A model generated the notes under the pieces. The model was not told where the DNA came from, ran no database searches, and worked only from the letters and a program-made list of their open reading frames with translations. A stretch of DNA of 64,000 nucleotides, taken from assembly GCF_008370325.1 (NCBI RefSeq), contig NZ_VNIP01000007.1, positions 1 to 64,000 on the forward strand, given 5' to 3'. The stretch comes from Martinezella tropici. GTDB taxonomy: Bacteria > Pseudomonadota > Alphaproteobacteria > Rhizobiales > Rhizobiaceae. A program made the translations under genes and the position numbers. Positions 1 through 10,333 of this stretch are shown piece after piece. Positions within the stretch are counted from its first letter, which is position 1, and each line of letters opens with the position of its first letter.

Positions 1-188
1 AGCGCCAGCCGCCGTTTCGCATCGCTAAAGGTTTTCTCGGGCCAGCTGGCGCAGCCTTTCCGCAAGGAAGGTATCGCCAGATCCTTGGGCGTCCGACAAA
101 AAATGGCTGATGTCGCAAAGCGCAATGCTGCCGTAATCCATGAGACGTACCCCTGCCTGCGATCTACCCAGTTGCAAAGGACGTTCTG

Positions 189-575
189 ATGACTGCCATT
201 CGCATGAAGCGGCTTCCGGTTGGTATTGCCGCGCTTACAGTCTTCTTGATCTTGTCGGCCTGCGCCTCCCAAATCATGAAGAGCTATATCGGCGCACCGA
301 TCAGCAGCGTCATGCTCGACTATGGCCCGCCGGATAATGTTTACGATCTGCATTCGGGCGAGCGCGCGTACCAATGGCGCAAGCGGAAGACGCAGGTGGT
401 GCCGGGTCAGTCCAGCGGCGAAGTCAGAGAAACGCGCCGCGGCAGGCGATACGAAGTCAGCGAAACGCCAGGTTATGTCGAGCAGACGGAATGCTTCTAT
501 ACCTTCTATACTCGAAGCTCCGGATCCGACTGGTACGTGACCAGCTTCCGCCAGCCCTCGCTCGAGTGCGAATAA
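189..575 (+). CDS. Small putative lipoprotein, unknown function
   Basis: A 128-residue protein. It has a short basic N-terminus, a hydrophobic stretch (about residues 10-24) and a lipobox-like LSAC ending at Cys25, so it is predicted to be a lipidated envelope protein. The rest is polar, rich in Arg, Tyr and Ser, with two further cysteines near the end (TECF and the final LECE). ATG at 189 has AAAGGA eight bases upstream; a second ATG five codons in is possible. It stands alone, with no operon partner on its strand. I do not recognise the family; small rhizobial lipoproteins of this type are usually annotated as hypothetical. Confidence 0.75.
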   Translation: MTAIRMKRLPVGIAALTVFLILSACASQIMKSYIGAPISSVMLDYGPPDNVYDLHSGERAYQWRKRKTQVVPGQSSGEVRETRRGRRYEVSETPGYVEQTECFYTFYTRSSGSDWYVTSFRQPSLECE

Positions 576-1129
576 ATCCCGCAAGCCGCAGGATCCCGCG
601 ACGGGAAATGCAGCTTCGCGTTTATAGCCTGATTGCACGCTTTTCGTTCATCGCGGCTATCCCTCGCTCGCTGTCGTGCTCGGCTCGTCGCTGAAAATCC
701 GGCATGTCGAGCAGCTCGTGGTTCTCCGCAAACCGGTTCGATGCGAGCTTGACGTCGGCGAATAGGCATATGACATGGCGGCAAAGATAGCCGGCTATGG
801 AGTAAACGCGTCAGGCCGGCATGTCTATGGCAAACGGGCGCCATGCCGGCGGCAAAGGCCGCAGCCCGTTCGGATTCCATCAAAATGAATGGTTGGCTCG
901 TCGGCTGGGCAGTCAACGGAAATCGCAGGATCGTCTCCGCTCGCCTTGCGGCTGAGGAGCGGAAGATGCCAGGCTCGGCCGGCGGGAGACACGAGATGCG
1001 CTGTTCACGAACCTGTTTTCCAAGCCCGATACGCTCCGATCCGCAAGGATGTTCTCGCCAAGTCGGAGATCAATTCTGCTCGGTTTCGTCGATTTCGCTC
1101 CATCGCCGGCATCATGGGGCATCGCTTCT
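576..1129. other. Intergenic stretch without a supported gene
   Basis: About 550 bases between the lipoprotein gene and the small membrane protein gene. The open frames here are mutually overlapping and Arg/Ser/Pro-rich, as expected of GC-rich shadow frames, and none has a convincing ribosome binding site. I see no RNA gene or clear repeat. Confidence 0.5.
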
Positions 1130-1342
1130 TCACCAGATGATGAAAACCAGTATTGCCGTCGGGATAGCGATTGCCGCGGCATAGGCGACTGGGTGGTTGT
1201 CCGCACAGAGTGCGATGGCGGAAATGACCGCAACCAATATGAGCGAGTAGATCGAAATTGCGACACAGTCCTGCCAGTGGCAAGACAGGCCGGCTCCGTA
1301 GCCATAGGCCTTGACGCGGAACCAGGGAACTTGCTCTCTCAT
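1130..1342 (-). CDS. Small membrane protein, 70 aa
   Basis: A 70-residue protein with a short soluble N-terminus (WFRVKAYGYGAGLSCHWQ) followed by two hydrophobic segments (about residues 27-45 and 51-69) that should form two transmembrane helices. The pattern of a Trp-Phe, an aromatic-Gly-rich turn and a Trp-Gln before the first helix is shared by small hypothetical proteins of Rhizobiales and other proteobacteria, which is why I accept so short a gene. The ATG is preceded by AAGGA at a suitable distance. Function is unknown. Confidence 0.6.
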   Translation of the reverse strand: MREQVPWFRVKAYGYGAGLSCHWQDCVAISIYSLILVAVISAIALCADNHPVAYAAAIAIPTAILVFIIW

Positions 1343-1444
1343 TCGGCTGCATCCTTCACCCGATCGTTTGTCGATCGATTTTTTTCATCGGTATCGTCTT
1401 GCAAGCGTTCGATTGACGACAGGGCCGCCGGCTTAAAGAGGATT

Positions 1445-1499
1445 AAGAGCGGCGAGGGGACCGATTCGGGGTTTGATCAATCATCCTTCGCCGCTCCCC
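1445..1499 (-). terminator. Possible terminator after the beta-barrel protein gene
   Basis: On the minus strand, a GAGCGGCGA arm and its complement TCGCCGCTC bracket a long loop and are followed by a short T-containing run. It lies downstream of the outer membrane protein gene. The long loop makes this only a tentative intrinsic terminator. Confidence 0.35.
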
Positions 1500-1553
1500 G
1501 TCAGACATGCCCTGGCTTGAAAAAAGCATGCCGACCTCCGTAAATTTCGCCGG

Positions 1554-2186
1554 TCAGAAGCGATAGTTCAGGCCGGCTTTGATGACATGGTCATGTACAT
1601 CGGTCTTCGACCTGCCGGTCGAAGTCGTCGTGGACACATCATTGGTCATGACGTAGTTGTATTCGACTTTGGCCGATAGCCCGCCGCCGAAGCCCTGTTC
1701 GATGCCGCCGCCGAAGAGATATCCCTGTTTCCAGCCGCCGGGAGCGGAAACGCCCTTGCCGCCCTCGAATTTCGTCATCGTCAAGCCGGCGGTCCCGTAG
1801 ATGAGCGTGCGATCGAAAGTCAGACCCGCCTTCGCCTTGGCGGCGCCGCGAAAGCGTTCCTCCACCTTGCCGTTCGGTACGCGTATCTCGTTGTTTCCGA
1901 GGTATGAGCCCTCCAACTCGGCGCCCAGAACGCCCGGACCGACCTGGAAATTGTAGCCGGCTTGCACGCCACCGGTCAGACCCTTGCCGCTGGCAAAAGG
2001 GTTCAGTTTCGGCGAGGCGATGCCGCCATGCGCACCGAAATAGGCGCCACTCCACTGGAAGGCCGACGGGCGGTCATAGGCGGAGGCATCCGGAGCCTGG
2101 TAGGTGGCGAGATCGGCGGCGAAGGCATTGGTCGCGGCCGCCAGAGCCAAAGCCGTGAACGGAATCGTTTTTGCGCTGAGAGACAT
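1554..2186 (-). CDS. Outer membrane beta-barrel protein (Omp25/RopB-like)
   Basis: A 210-residue protein with a Sec signal peptide ending at about residue 23 (AFA before ADLATYQ). An aromatic-alternating barrel follows, beginning with WSGAYFGAHGG, the typical first strand of the small porin/opacity family (OMP_b-brl). It ends in YRF, the C-terminal aromatic expected by the BAM machinery. The family (Omp25, Omp31, RopB) forms abundant small barrels in the rhizobial outer membrane. I chose the ATG at 2186 over the one 30 bases upstream because GGAG lies six bases before it and it places the signal peptide at the N-terminus. Confidence 0.85.
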   Translation of the reverse strand: MSLSAKTIPFTALALAAATNAFAADLATYQAPDASAYDRPSAFQWSGAYFGAHGGIASPKLNPFASGKGLTGGVQAGYNFQVGPGVLGAELEGSYLGNNEIRVPNGKVEERFRGAAKAKAGLTFDRTLIYGTAGLTMTKFEGGKGVSAPGGWKQGYLFGGGIEQGFGGGLSAKVEYNYVMTNDVSTTTSTGRSKTDVHDHVIKAGLNYRF

Positions 2187-2543
2187 TGATAACTCCATAC
2201 GAAACCCATGCGCCATGTCTTGGCGCTCGCAAGGTCTCTGTTTGCGTTGGAGAACCGGAAACGGTTCCTACTTCTCTCCGGTGCTGCCCGTCTTGGGAAA
2301 CGGATTGGCCTTGGGAGATGCAGGTCATTTTGCTCGTGAGAATTGCGGATACATTGCAGGCTTTTGAAATATCAAAAAATTATCAAGTATTTTTTGATAT
2401 TTTAGCGGATTTATTTAACTATATTTTAGGAATAGGTGGGACTGCCAGGCTTGGCCATGAATCGAAATAGTGTTGTCGAAAACGCGACGATTGACGTTGT
2501 CGCATCAATCCGGCGCAACCGAACTCCGCAGCATCTTCAATAC
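2187..2543. other. AT-rich intergenic region between the porin-like and MFS genes
   Basis: About 350 bases including a conspicuously AT-rich core (about 2355-2430, with repeated TTTTTGATATTTT-like words). It lies upstream of the barrel protein gene and downstream of the MFS gene, so it probably holds the barrel gene promoter and leader. No gene is supported. Two near-identical words, TATCAAAAAATTATCAAG and a TTTTTGATATTTTA run, form an imperfect inverted repeat. Confidence 0.4.
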
Positions 2544-3758
2544 TTAGCTTGCTGACGGGTCATTCTGGATGCATTCCAGCCAGGCCGCGGCGACGGCGGC
2601 CGCCAGCGAGAGCAGGAAGGCCAGGAGGATGCAGGTGGTGCGGAATGAGGTCAGGCCGATCGCGGTGCCCGTCAGCATGTATTCCAGCGGCAGAAACAGC
2701 AAAACGACCGAATAGGAAAGACCCATCACATGGGGCCGGCAATTGCGCGGCGCCTTCATTTGCAGAATCGCGACGAAGGCGGGCGAGAGCCAACCATTGG
2801 CCAGTCCGGCTACGAGACCTGAGAGCATCATCGTCAGCGGCGAAATCTCCACCCACAGAATGCCCATCGAGAGCGCCAGGCCAAGGAGAGCCCCGCAAAC
2901 GACGGAGGCGGGCTTCGGCGTGGCATGGCGCGATGCCAGATGCAGGTTCATCATGATCGTGCCTGTCGCCGATGCCGCGATGAAGAGGCCAAGCCACGCC
3001 ACCGATTCACCCTGCAGCCGCAAGGCGGCCGGTACGACGAAGATCTGCAGCGTCATGAAGAAGCCGAGCGCCGCGCTTCCCCAAAGCGCGAATGGCAGCG
3101 ACACGGCCGAATCGCGGAGCCGTTTCCCGGCGCTAGCGATGTCGCCGAGTCTCGGCGCCGGACGGAGACGGAAGCTTGGCAGGCTAAAGGACAGGAGCAT
3201 CATCGCAATGAAATTGCCCGTGACGATCCACCACGCCGCATCCTTCGGGCCGATGACGGCAATGAGGAAAGCGCTGGCCGCGGACGCCGTCAGCAGCATG
3301 AGGCCATCGATCATATCGTCGACGGAGCTGGCGGCGGCCGAAGACAGCCTCGAAAAGCGGGCAATTTCCGGCGCCTTGGCTTCGGTGGCGACGGTCGCCG
3401 GCCCGTCGAGGATCGAGCCTGTGAAGCTCAGAATGAGGAAAGTGCCAGGATGCAGGAGATCCGCCGTGTAAAGGGCCGCGATCAGCAGGGACGTCAGCAT
3501 TCCGACCTTGGCGGAGATGAGCGCGGTGTAGCGGATCCCGAGCATCTCGGCGATATAGCCGCCAAAGACCATGCCGATCAGGAGGACGACGCCGTTCACG
3601 AAGGCCACCAGTGCCATGCACACCACGCTGTGGGTGAGGTCATACATGATCCAGGGATATAGGACTGTCGCGGAGGCATGGCTGGCGTTGAGGGCGACAT
3701 TGCTCAATTGAAGCCCGACGAAAGGCCATCGCGCGCGGCGCTGGAATTGTCGAAACAC
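2544..3758 (-). CDS. MFS family permease
   Basis: A 404-residue integral membrane protein with about 12 hydrophobic segments and a central hydrophilic loop near residues 205-225, the layout of a major facilitator transporter. The N-terminal half contains GMVFGGYIAEMLGIRYTA, a loose version of the MFS loop 2-3 motif (G-x3-D/E-R). It starts at GTG 3758 with GGGAAA upstream. Substrate cannot be read from the sequence; related enterobactin/multidrug-type exporters have this length. It is monocistronic, with a RIME-type repeat on its upstream side. Confidence 0.85.
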   Translation of the reverse strand: MFRQFQRRARWPFVGLQLSNVALNASHASATVLYPWIMYDLTHSVVCMALVAFVNGVVLLIGMVFGGYIAEMLGIRYTALISAKVGMLTSLLIAALYTADLLHPGTFLILSFTGSILDGPATVATEAKAPEIARFSRLSSAAASSVDDMIDGLMLLTASAASAFLIAVIGPKDAAWWIVTGNFIAMMLLSFSLPSFRLRPAPRLGDIASAGKRLRDSAVSLPFALWGSAALGFFMTLQIFVVPAALRLQGESVAWLGLFIAASATGTIMMNLHLASRHATPKPASVVCGALLGLALSMGILWVEISPLTMMLSGLVAGLANGWLSPAFVAILQMKAPRNCRPHVMGLSYSVVLLFLPLEYMLTGTAIGLTSFRTTCILLAFLLSLAAAVAAAWLECIQNDPSAS

Positions 3759-3905
3759 GGTGCTTTCCCGACGATGGTTGTATCGTCAGGTTCGGGTCTC
3801 TTCCTTGCGGCAACATTACGCGAACTGAAATTTCATGGGCGGCATCCAGCAACTGAAATAGTCCGCGTGCCACCCCGGGCGATCATATGCCTGGGTTTAA
3901 AGGCC

Positions 3906-4006
3906 TAGCGCAGTTCCAGCAAAAGTGCGAAGCGGTTTTGCGTCCGGAACTGCGTAAAAACAAGAGGATAGAGCGTTTTCGTGTTTCGAAGAAAAGCGGA
4001 AATGCT

Positions 4007-4010
<4 letters not shown>
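3906..4010. repeat. RIME-type palindromic intergenic element
   Basis: About 105 bases made of two hairpin modules. The first has the core GCAAAAGTGCGAAGCGGTTTTGC and the second ends in GCGGAAATGCTCTA. It closely matches the element at 26169-26274. The stop codon of the ABC ATPase gene (4007-4009 on the plus strand) is formed by the terminal CTA of the element, so the repeat is fused to the end of the operon. Confidence 0.75.
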
Positions 4011-5070
<1,060 letters not shown>

Positions 5071-5071
<1 letters not shown>

Positions 5072-5997
5072 TAAACGGCCTCCTCGGATGCTTTGGCCGG
5101 GCCGTAGCTGCGCGGCAGAGTGGAAATGGCGCGGGATGCGACCGCTGTCCCCGCCGAAAGGCAGGCCACAGTCGGTTCGCCGCTGGCAAGGGCGGCCAGG
5201 AAGCCGGCATTGAAGACATCACCGGCGCCGATCGTATCGACCACCGTGACGCGTGGCGCTGCGGCTGAAGCGAGGCTGCCGTCGCCATCGATGGCGAGCG
5301 CGCCGTCCGGGCCGCGTTTGACGACGAAGATGGCACCTTGAGGCATCAGCGCATGGAGCGCGTGCGCGGCCTCCGCCGGATCGCCCGTGCCCGCAAGTGT
5401 CGTGGTCTCGACCTCGTTCATGAGAGCCACGCCGCAGCGGGAGAGCCAGCGTCGTGTTGCCTCGCGATTCGCCTCCGTCCAGCCGTCGAGTGGCCAGCCG
5501 GTATCGAGCGCGACTGTGATCCCATGCTTGTCGGTCCAGTCGAACAGGGCGCCGTAGTCATGGGTGAGATCCTCGGTGAGGAAGGCGCCGCAGAGCAGCG
5601 CATAGCCGCCGGCAAGCCGTTCGCCGTCGAGCACCGTCAGCACGTCGTCCAGATTGAAACGCGGCAGGTGGCCGCGTGTTGTGAAGAAGGTGCGCTCGCC
5701 ATCGGGATGGGTGATGCCGACCGAGAGCGTGGTTCCCTCCGGTCTGACAGGCCACTTGCTGCTGCGCGCGCCGAACGCCTCGCTGAGCCAGCGCCCGAAC
5801 TGGTCGTTGCCAACATTGGCGGAAATTTCGTAATCGACGCCGAGGCCTTCCCAGGCAAGCGCGCTATTGCCCGCCTGGCCGCCGACGCGCAGTTCGTCGT
5901 GATCGACGATGATCTCGGTGCCGGCCTTCGGCCATGGTGCCGCCGGCCCGAGGATCAGGTCGATATTGACGTTGCCGATGACTGCAAGCGGCTTCAT
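5071..5997 (-). CDS. PfkB-family sugar kinase
   Basis: A 308-residue ribokinase-fold kinase. The Gly-Gly of the N-terminal PfkB signature is at 39-40 (RVGGQAGNSA). The C-terminal signature DTIGAGDVFNAG has the anion-hole GAGD at 257-260, with Asp260 the expected catalytic base. It would phosphorylate the imported sugar or sugar derivative with ATP. It abuts the SIS-domain gene (no gap) and overlaps the ATPase gene by one base, so the three are translationally coupled. In frl-type fructosamine operons the kinase (FrlD) also belongs to PfkB; that role is my inference and other sugar kinases fit equally on sequence alone. Confidence 0.9.
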
Positions 5998-7020
5998 TCA
6001 TTCGCTCCGGGTGATCTTGGTGGAGCGCACCGGCGTGCCGGCATTTTCCACCAGCTCGTCGGCAAAGGCGATCATCAGCGATTGCGCGACGGGCAGCATC
6101 TGGAAGATGGCGGCAAGGCCGGTTTCCGGCTTGAAGCGCAGGGTGACGCAGCCGGGTACCGGCTCTTCTTCGGAACCATCGAAGACGATAACCGGCGCGC
6201 CGGTTTCGAGCGCGGAAACGGCCATGGCCGTCACGAGGCCGGCCGTCGCATCATTGCCACGGAACAACACGACGCCGATCGAAGGACCAAGCATTTCCAT
6301 CGGACCGTGGCGCAGCTGCCCGCCTTCAAGCGAGAAGCAGGGACGACGGGAAAGTTCGGTGAGGCCGAGCGCCAGCGCCTCGGCAACGCCCTGCAGGCGG
6401 CGGCCTGATGTGACGACCGTAGCGACATTGGCGAGTACTGCGAGAGCCGGCTTAATATCGAGCGTCTCCGCGGCACGAAGCACGGCCAAGGCGCGCGCTG
6501 GATCCTGACCGAGCGCGGCGAAGATTGCCAGATGCAGCGCGAAGGTGACGGTGAGGCTGCGGGTTGCCGCAAAAGCAAGCTCTGTGCCGCCCGCGCCGAC
6601 GAGAGAAGGCGCCGTTTTCGCGAGGAAGGAGCCGCCCTCTAGTGTCAGGCCGAAGGTATCGGCGGTGCCGCCCGTCTCGTTGAACCAGCGAAGCACCTCG
6701 GCGCTTTCGCCGGATTGCGAGGTCATGAAGATCGTCCGGCCATCCAGCGACAGCGGCTGGCCGAGCTGTTCGGAGAGCGGCAGGGCGATCGCATCGACGC
6801 CGGCTGCGCGATAGAGCGGCTCGACGGCGCGGTTGACGGCGTGGGAGCCGCCCATGCCGAGCAGCAAGAGCTTGCCGGTACGCTTCAGCGAGGCGGTGGC
6901 CTTGGCGGCCATATCGGCGGCGGCCTCGAAGGAGGCGAGCGCATCTGTGTGCTGGCGGGCCATTTCACGGTCGATGGCGGCAAGGCCTTCGGGGCGTGTT
7001 TTCTCTTTGGTCATGGTCAT
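5998..7020 (-). CDS. SIS-domain phosphosugar-binding protein (FrlB/GlmS-isomerase-like)
   Basis: A 340-residue protein with two sugar isomerase (SIS) domains. The first carries LLLGMGGSHAVNR (53-65) and the phosphate-binding SQSGESAE (101-108), as in the isomerase half of GlmS and in FrlB deglycases. There is no glutaminase domain. It would act on the phosphorylated product of the PfkB kinase encoded next door, either as a deglycase (fructosamine-6-phosphate to glucose-6-phosphate plus amine) or as an isomerase/deaminase. It starts at 7020, overlapping the permease stop by four bases (ATGA). Specificity is inferred from gene content. Confidence 0.85.
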   Translation of the reverse strand: MTMTKEKTRPEGLAAIDREMARQHTDALASFEAAADMAAKATASLKRTGKLLLLGMGGSHAVNRAVEPLYRAAGVDAIALPLSEQLGQPLSLDGRTIFMTSQSGESAEVLRWFNETGGTADTFGLTLEGGSFLAKTAPSLVGAGGTELAFAATRSLTVTFALHLAIFAALGQDPARALAVLRAAETLDIKPALAVLANVATVVTSGRRLQGVAEALALGLTELSRRPCFSLEGGQLRHGPMEMLGPSIGVVLFRGNDATAGLVTAMAVSALETGAPVIVFDGSEEEPVPGCVTLRFKPETGLAAIFQMLPVAQSLMIAFADELVENAGTPVRSTKITRSE

Positions 7021-7862
7021 CCCTTGACGCCGCCATTGGTCAAGCCCGAAATCAGGGCACGTTGCATGACAAGGCCGATCAGTACCGGCGGCAGGGCGGC
7101 CAGCACGCCGGCAGTCGCGATCAGTCCGTAATCCGAGACACGGCCGCCGGCGAGATCCGCGATGGCGACGGTAAGGGTCTTTGCGCGCTGGTCTGACGTG
7201 AAGAGCAGCGCATAGAAGAATTCATCCCAGGCAAGCAGGAAGGCGAAGAGCGCCGAGGTCGCCATCACGGGCATGGCAAGTGGTAGCGTGATGATCTTCA
7301 AAGTTTGGAACAGCCCGGCGCCGTCGATCATCGCCGCAGCCTCGATTTCCTTCGGAATGGAATCGAAGCCGGATTTCATCAACCAGGTCGTGAATGGCGC
7401 GAGGATCGTCAGGTAGACGAGCGCCAGGCCGAAGACGTTGTTCAGCATACCGAGATGGGCAAGGCCCATATAGAGCGGCACGGCAAGTGCCACCGGTGGC
7501 AGCATGTAGGTGGCGATGACTATCGAAAGCGACCATCCCACAGACGGCGTGCGCGACACGGCCCAGCCGGCGGGGATAGCAAGCGCGATGGCAGCGATGG
7601 TCGCCATGCCGGCCACTTCGATGCTGTTGCGCAGCGACGAGGTGAAGGCGGCTCCCTCGCTGTTTTCCAGCGTCGACAGCAGCACTTTGTAGCGCGAGAA
7701 ATCCGCCGTCTGCGGCCACCAGCGCAGCGGCTTGGCGGCAAGATCGGCAGCCGGCGAAATGCTCATGATGAAGAGCCAGGCGATCGGCGCCAGGATGACG
7801 ACGGCGAGCAGAATGGCGCAGACATAGATGAAGCAGGTGAAGAGCGGGCTCTTGCGTTCCAT
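7017..7862 (-). CDS. Carbohydrate ABC transporter permease (MalG type)
   Basis: A 281-residue inner membrane protein with six predicted membrane segments and the EAA loop near residues 185-205 (EIEAAAMIDGAGLFQTLKII), which contacts the ATPase. Length and the short N-terminus before the first helix fit the MalG-type CUT1 permease. Its start codon shares a base with the stop of the preceding permease gene and its stop overlaps the SIS gene, so the whole set forms one tightly coupled operon. Confidence 0.93.
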   Translation of the reverse strand: MERKSPLFTCFIYVCAILLAVVILAPIAWLFIMSISPAADLAAKPLRWWPQTADFSRYKVLLSTLENSEGAAFTSSLRNSIEVAGMATIAAIALAIPAGWAVSRTPSVGWSLSIVIATYMLPPVALAVPLYMGLAHLGMLNNVFGLALVYLTILAPFTTWLMKSGFDSIPKEIEAAAMIDGAGLFQTLKIITLPLAMPVMATSALFAFLLAWDEFFYALLFTSDQRAKTLTVAIADLAGGRVSDYGLIATAGVLAALPPVLIGLVMQRALISGLTNGGVKG

Positions 7863-8746
7863 CAGGCGGCACTCCCTGCAGTCTTGCGGACAAGGGCGGC
7901 ATAAGCGGCGGCAAGCACCGTGACCAGCAGCGTGACGATGAGGGCAAGCGACGCGCCGGAGCCTGCCCGCTGGAAGGAGAAGGCCTCCTGATAGACGAGG
8001 ATCGACAGCGTGCGCGTGCTGTTTGCCGGGCCGCCGCGCGTCATGACCCAGATGATGTCGAAGACCTTGAAGGCCTCGATGGTGCGCAGCACGAGCGCCA
8101 CCATCAGCGGCCCCACGAGATAGGGAAGGATCACGAAACGGAAACGCTTGAACGGTCCTGCGCCATCGACCAGCGACGCGGCGGTGATGTCGCGCGGCAC
8201 GGCCTGCAGGGCGGCGAGCGCAATCAGCGCTACCAGCGGGAAATTCTTCCAGCAGTCAGCGACGATGAGTGCGGTGAGCGCTGTGCCCGGCTCGCCGAGC
8301 CAGGAGCGATAGGCATCAATGAGGCCGAGCTGTGTGAGCGCTGCGTTCAGCGCGCCATATTCGGGATTGTAGATCAGGCGCCAGAGCGTCGCGTTGACGA
8401 CTGTCGGCAGCGCCCAGGGCAGGATCATCAGCGCGCGCAGCACGCCGCGGCCCTTGAAATTCTGGTTCAGCAGCAGGGCGGCGAGCACGCCGAGCACCAT
8501 TTCGGCGGCGACGGAGACGATCGCGAACCAGGCCGTGGTGATTAGGGTGCGCTGGAAATTGGAGTTCACCAGCATCTTCGTATAGTTGTCGACGCCGACG
8601 AAATTGCCGCCGGTTCCCACAAGCTTTGCATCGGTGAAAGAAAGGCCGACCGTATCGACGAGAGGCCAGCCGATGACGGCGATCATCACCACGAGCAGCG
8701 GCAGCATCAAAAGCCAGGCGCGAGTTGTCATAGAGGTGCCGGACAT
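7862..8746 (-). CDS. Carbohydrate ABC transporter permease (MalF type)
   Basis: A 294-residue inner membrane protein with six predicted helices and an EAA-type loop near residues 185-205 (ITAASLVDGAGPFKRFRFVI). It pairs with the MalG-type permease to form the channel. ATG 8746 has AAGGGG upstream; an ATG five codons later is a possible alternative. A palindromic element separates it from the binding-protein gene upstream, which is the expected position for unequal expression of binding protein and membrane parts. Confidence 0.93.
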   Translation of the reverse strand: MSGTSMTTRAWLLMLPLLVVMIAVIGWPLVDTVGLSFTDAKLVGTGGNFVGVDNYTKMLVNSNFQRTLITTAWFAIVSVAAEMVLGVLAALLLNQNFKGRGVLRALMILPWALPTVVNATLWRLIYNPEYGALNAALTQLGLIDAYRSWLGEPGTALTALIVADCWKNFPLVALIALAALQAVPRDITAASLVDGAGPFKRFRFVILPYLVGPLMVALVLRTIEAFKVFDIIWVMTRGGPANSTRTLSILVYQEAFSFQRAGSGASLALIVTLLVTVLAAAYAALVRKTAGSAA

Positions 8747-8785
8747 GGCAGGCCCCTTCTTTCATTCTTCATGGAGGATAAGAGG

Positions 8786-8860
8786 CGGGCGGTGACGAGA
8801 GCATGATGCCGAAAAGTGTGATCGGTTTTCGGTCGACATCATCCGCTCTAGCACCGCCCG
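8786..8860. repeat. Half RIME-type palindrome between binding-protein and permease genes
   Basis: A core GATGCCGAAAAGTGTG...TTTTCGGTCGACATC hairpin shares its words with the first modules at 14892 and 17867. It is enclosed by a further inverted repeat, CGGGCGGTG and CACCGCCCG, giving one long stem. It sits between the stop of the binding-protein gene (8870) and the start of the first permease (8746). Confidence 0.7.
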
Positions 8861-8869
8861 GTAAGACTA

Positions 8870-10108
8870 TCAGAGACCGCTATTCTCGGCAGCCGACTTC
8901 AGCGCATCTTCCGGAGAAGACTGGCCGAGCAGCGATTCCTGGATCGCCTGCTGAAGTGCTGTCGACAGTTCCTGATACTTCGGCGTCGTCGGACGCGGAT
9001 ACATGGCGGCAAGGCCGACCTTTGCGGCCGCGATCAGTTCTTCTTGGCCCTTGGTGACGGCCGGATCGTCATAGGACGATGCCCAGATCGGCAGGCTGAG
9101 CTTGGCATACTGGTTCTGCGTCGCCTGCGAAGTCATGAAGCTGATATACTTCCAGGCTTCGTCCGGATGCTTGCTGGCCGAGGTGATGCCGAGGCCCATC
9201 GAGCCATTGACCGCGGAAGCCTCGCTCTTGCCGGCAACGCCCGGCGCCGGCACGACGCCGACCTTGCCCGCGACCTTGCTGTCCTTCGGGTCGTTGGCCA
9301 TGTTGTACATGTAGGTCCAGTTCAGCGCGAAGGCGGCATCGCCATTTTCGAACACCTTGCGGACATCCTCTTCGAGGAATTCCTTGGAGTTCGGATTGGT
9401 GAGGCCGGATTTGTAGCTGGTGACCATGTATTTCAAGGCGTCAAGGCCGCCGCCGGTCTGGAAGTCCGGCTTGCCGTCCTTGATGAAGTCGCCCTTATAG
9501 GCGCTCACCAGTGTGGCGTAGTCGCAGATCGCGGCCTCGGCCTGCGACCAGCTCCAGGCGATCGGCGTTGCCAGGAGGCCCTTGTCCTTGATGGCTTTGG
9601 CCTGTTCGCTCAGTTCGTCCCAGGTCTTCGGTGGCGTCTTGATGCCGGCCTTTTCCAGAATTTCCTTGTTATAGAACAGGTACTTGGTGTCGAGGATCCA
9701 CGGCATGCCATAGTACTTGCCGTCATACTGGACAGTCGTCCATGCGCCGGGGAGCACGTTCTTCTTCGTGTCGTCGGAGATGCGCGAGGACACGTCGACC
9801 AGAACCTTGTTGGTCGCGTATTCGGCCGGCCAGATCACATCGAAGAGCACGACGTCGTAGCCGCCGCCGGAGCCCTGCGCGAGCACCGTCTTGTCGTGCA
9901 GGCCTTCATAAGGGACGAATTCGAGATTGACCTTGACGTCCGGATTGGCCTTGGTGAAGGCATCCGTCATGGCACGCACATCGGCTTCGCTATAGGCAGC
10001 CTGCGCCATGAAAAGAGCATTGATCGTGGTTTCGGCAAAGGCATGCGAGGCGAAGGAGGCGCCGATCAGCGCTGCGCCGAGCAATGTCTTGTTCAATGAT
10101 TTCAACAT
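8870..10108 (-). CDS. Sugar ABC transporter substrate-binding protein
   Basis: A 412-residue periplasmic protein of the MalE-like family 1 of binding proteins. The signal peptide ends at about Ala25 (SHAFA before ETTINALF). The mature part has the conserved start VNLEFVPYEG, the hinge region around PWILDTKYLFYNKEILEKAG and the C-terminal region with PDEAWKYISFM. The open frame runs far upstream without a stop, but the ATG at 10108 has a perfect GGAGGA five bases ahead and places the signal peptide correctly; the upstream part is only the antisense of the ROK gene. First gene of the operon. Confidence 0.93.
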   Translation of the reverse strand: MLKSLNKTLLGAALIGASFASHAFAETTINALFMAQAAYSEADVRAMTDAFTKANPDVKVNLEFVPYEGLHDKTVLAQGSGGGYDVVLFDVIWPAEYATNKVLVDVSSRISDDTKKNVLPGAWTTVQYDGKYYGMPWILDTKYLFYNKEILEKAGIKTPPKTWDELSEQAKAIKDKGLLATPIAWSWSQAEAAICDYATLVSAYKGDFIKDGKPDFQTGGGLDALKYMVTSYKSGLTNPNSKEFLEEDVRKVFENGDAAFALNWTYMYNMANDPKDSKVAGKVGVVPAPGVAGKSEASAVNGSMGLGITSASKHPDEAWKYISFMTSQATQNQYAKLSLPIWASSYDDPAVTKGQEELIAAAKVGLAAMYPRPTTPKYQELSTALQQAIQESLLGQSSPEDALKSAAENSGL

Positions 10109-10278
10109 TCCATCCTCCAGTTTTTGACAGTCACGCGATTTTTCCAATGGCGGCTGAAGCGTCGCCATCGGTTGTCGAGCAGGCAATTGGCCGGGCTGGC
10201 TGCCGAACATCGATCGGCGCGTCTCTGGAGCCCGAAGGCTCGCTTGCGTTCCCTGATGAAACTCTGCGGTTTCTTTTA

Positions 10279-10295
10279 AGTCAATTGTCTTGACT
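10279..10295. promoter_or_regulatory. Inverted repeat, candidate ROK-regulator operator
   Basis: AGTCAA-N5-TTGACT, a perfect 6-5-6 inverted repeat, in the 225-base divergent region between the binding-protein gene and the ROK regulator gene, 39 bases before the regulator start. A loose extra half site (GTCAAGAGG) follows at 10322. Position and symmetry fit an operator controlling both directions; there is no direct evidence of binding. Confidence 0.45.
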
Positions 10296-10333
10296 AATTT
10301 GTTCTTCAATATTCTATTGGTGTCAAGAGGCAA

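Noticed and set aside
25..141. Short minus-strand frame of 38 codons (MDYGSIALCDISHFL...)
   Set aside because: Protein-like wording but very short, weak ribosome site, and no recognised family; it may be a chance frame.
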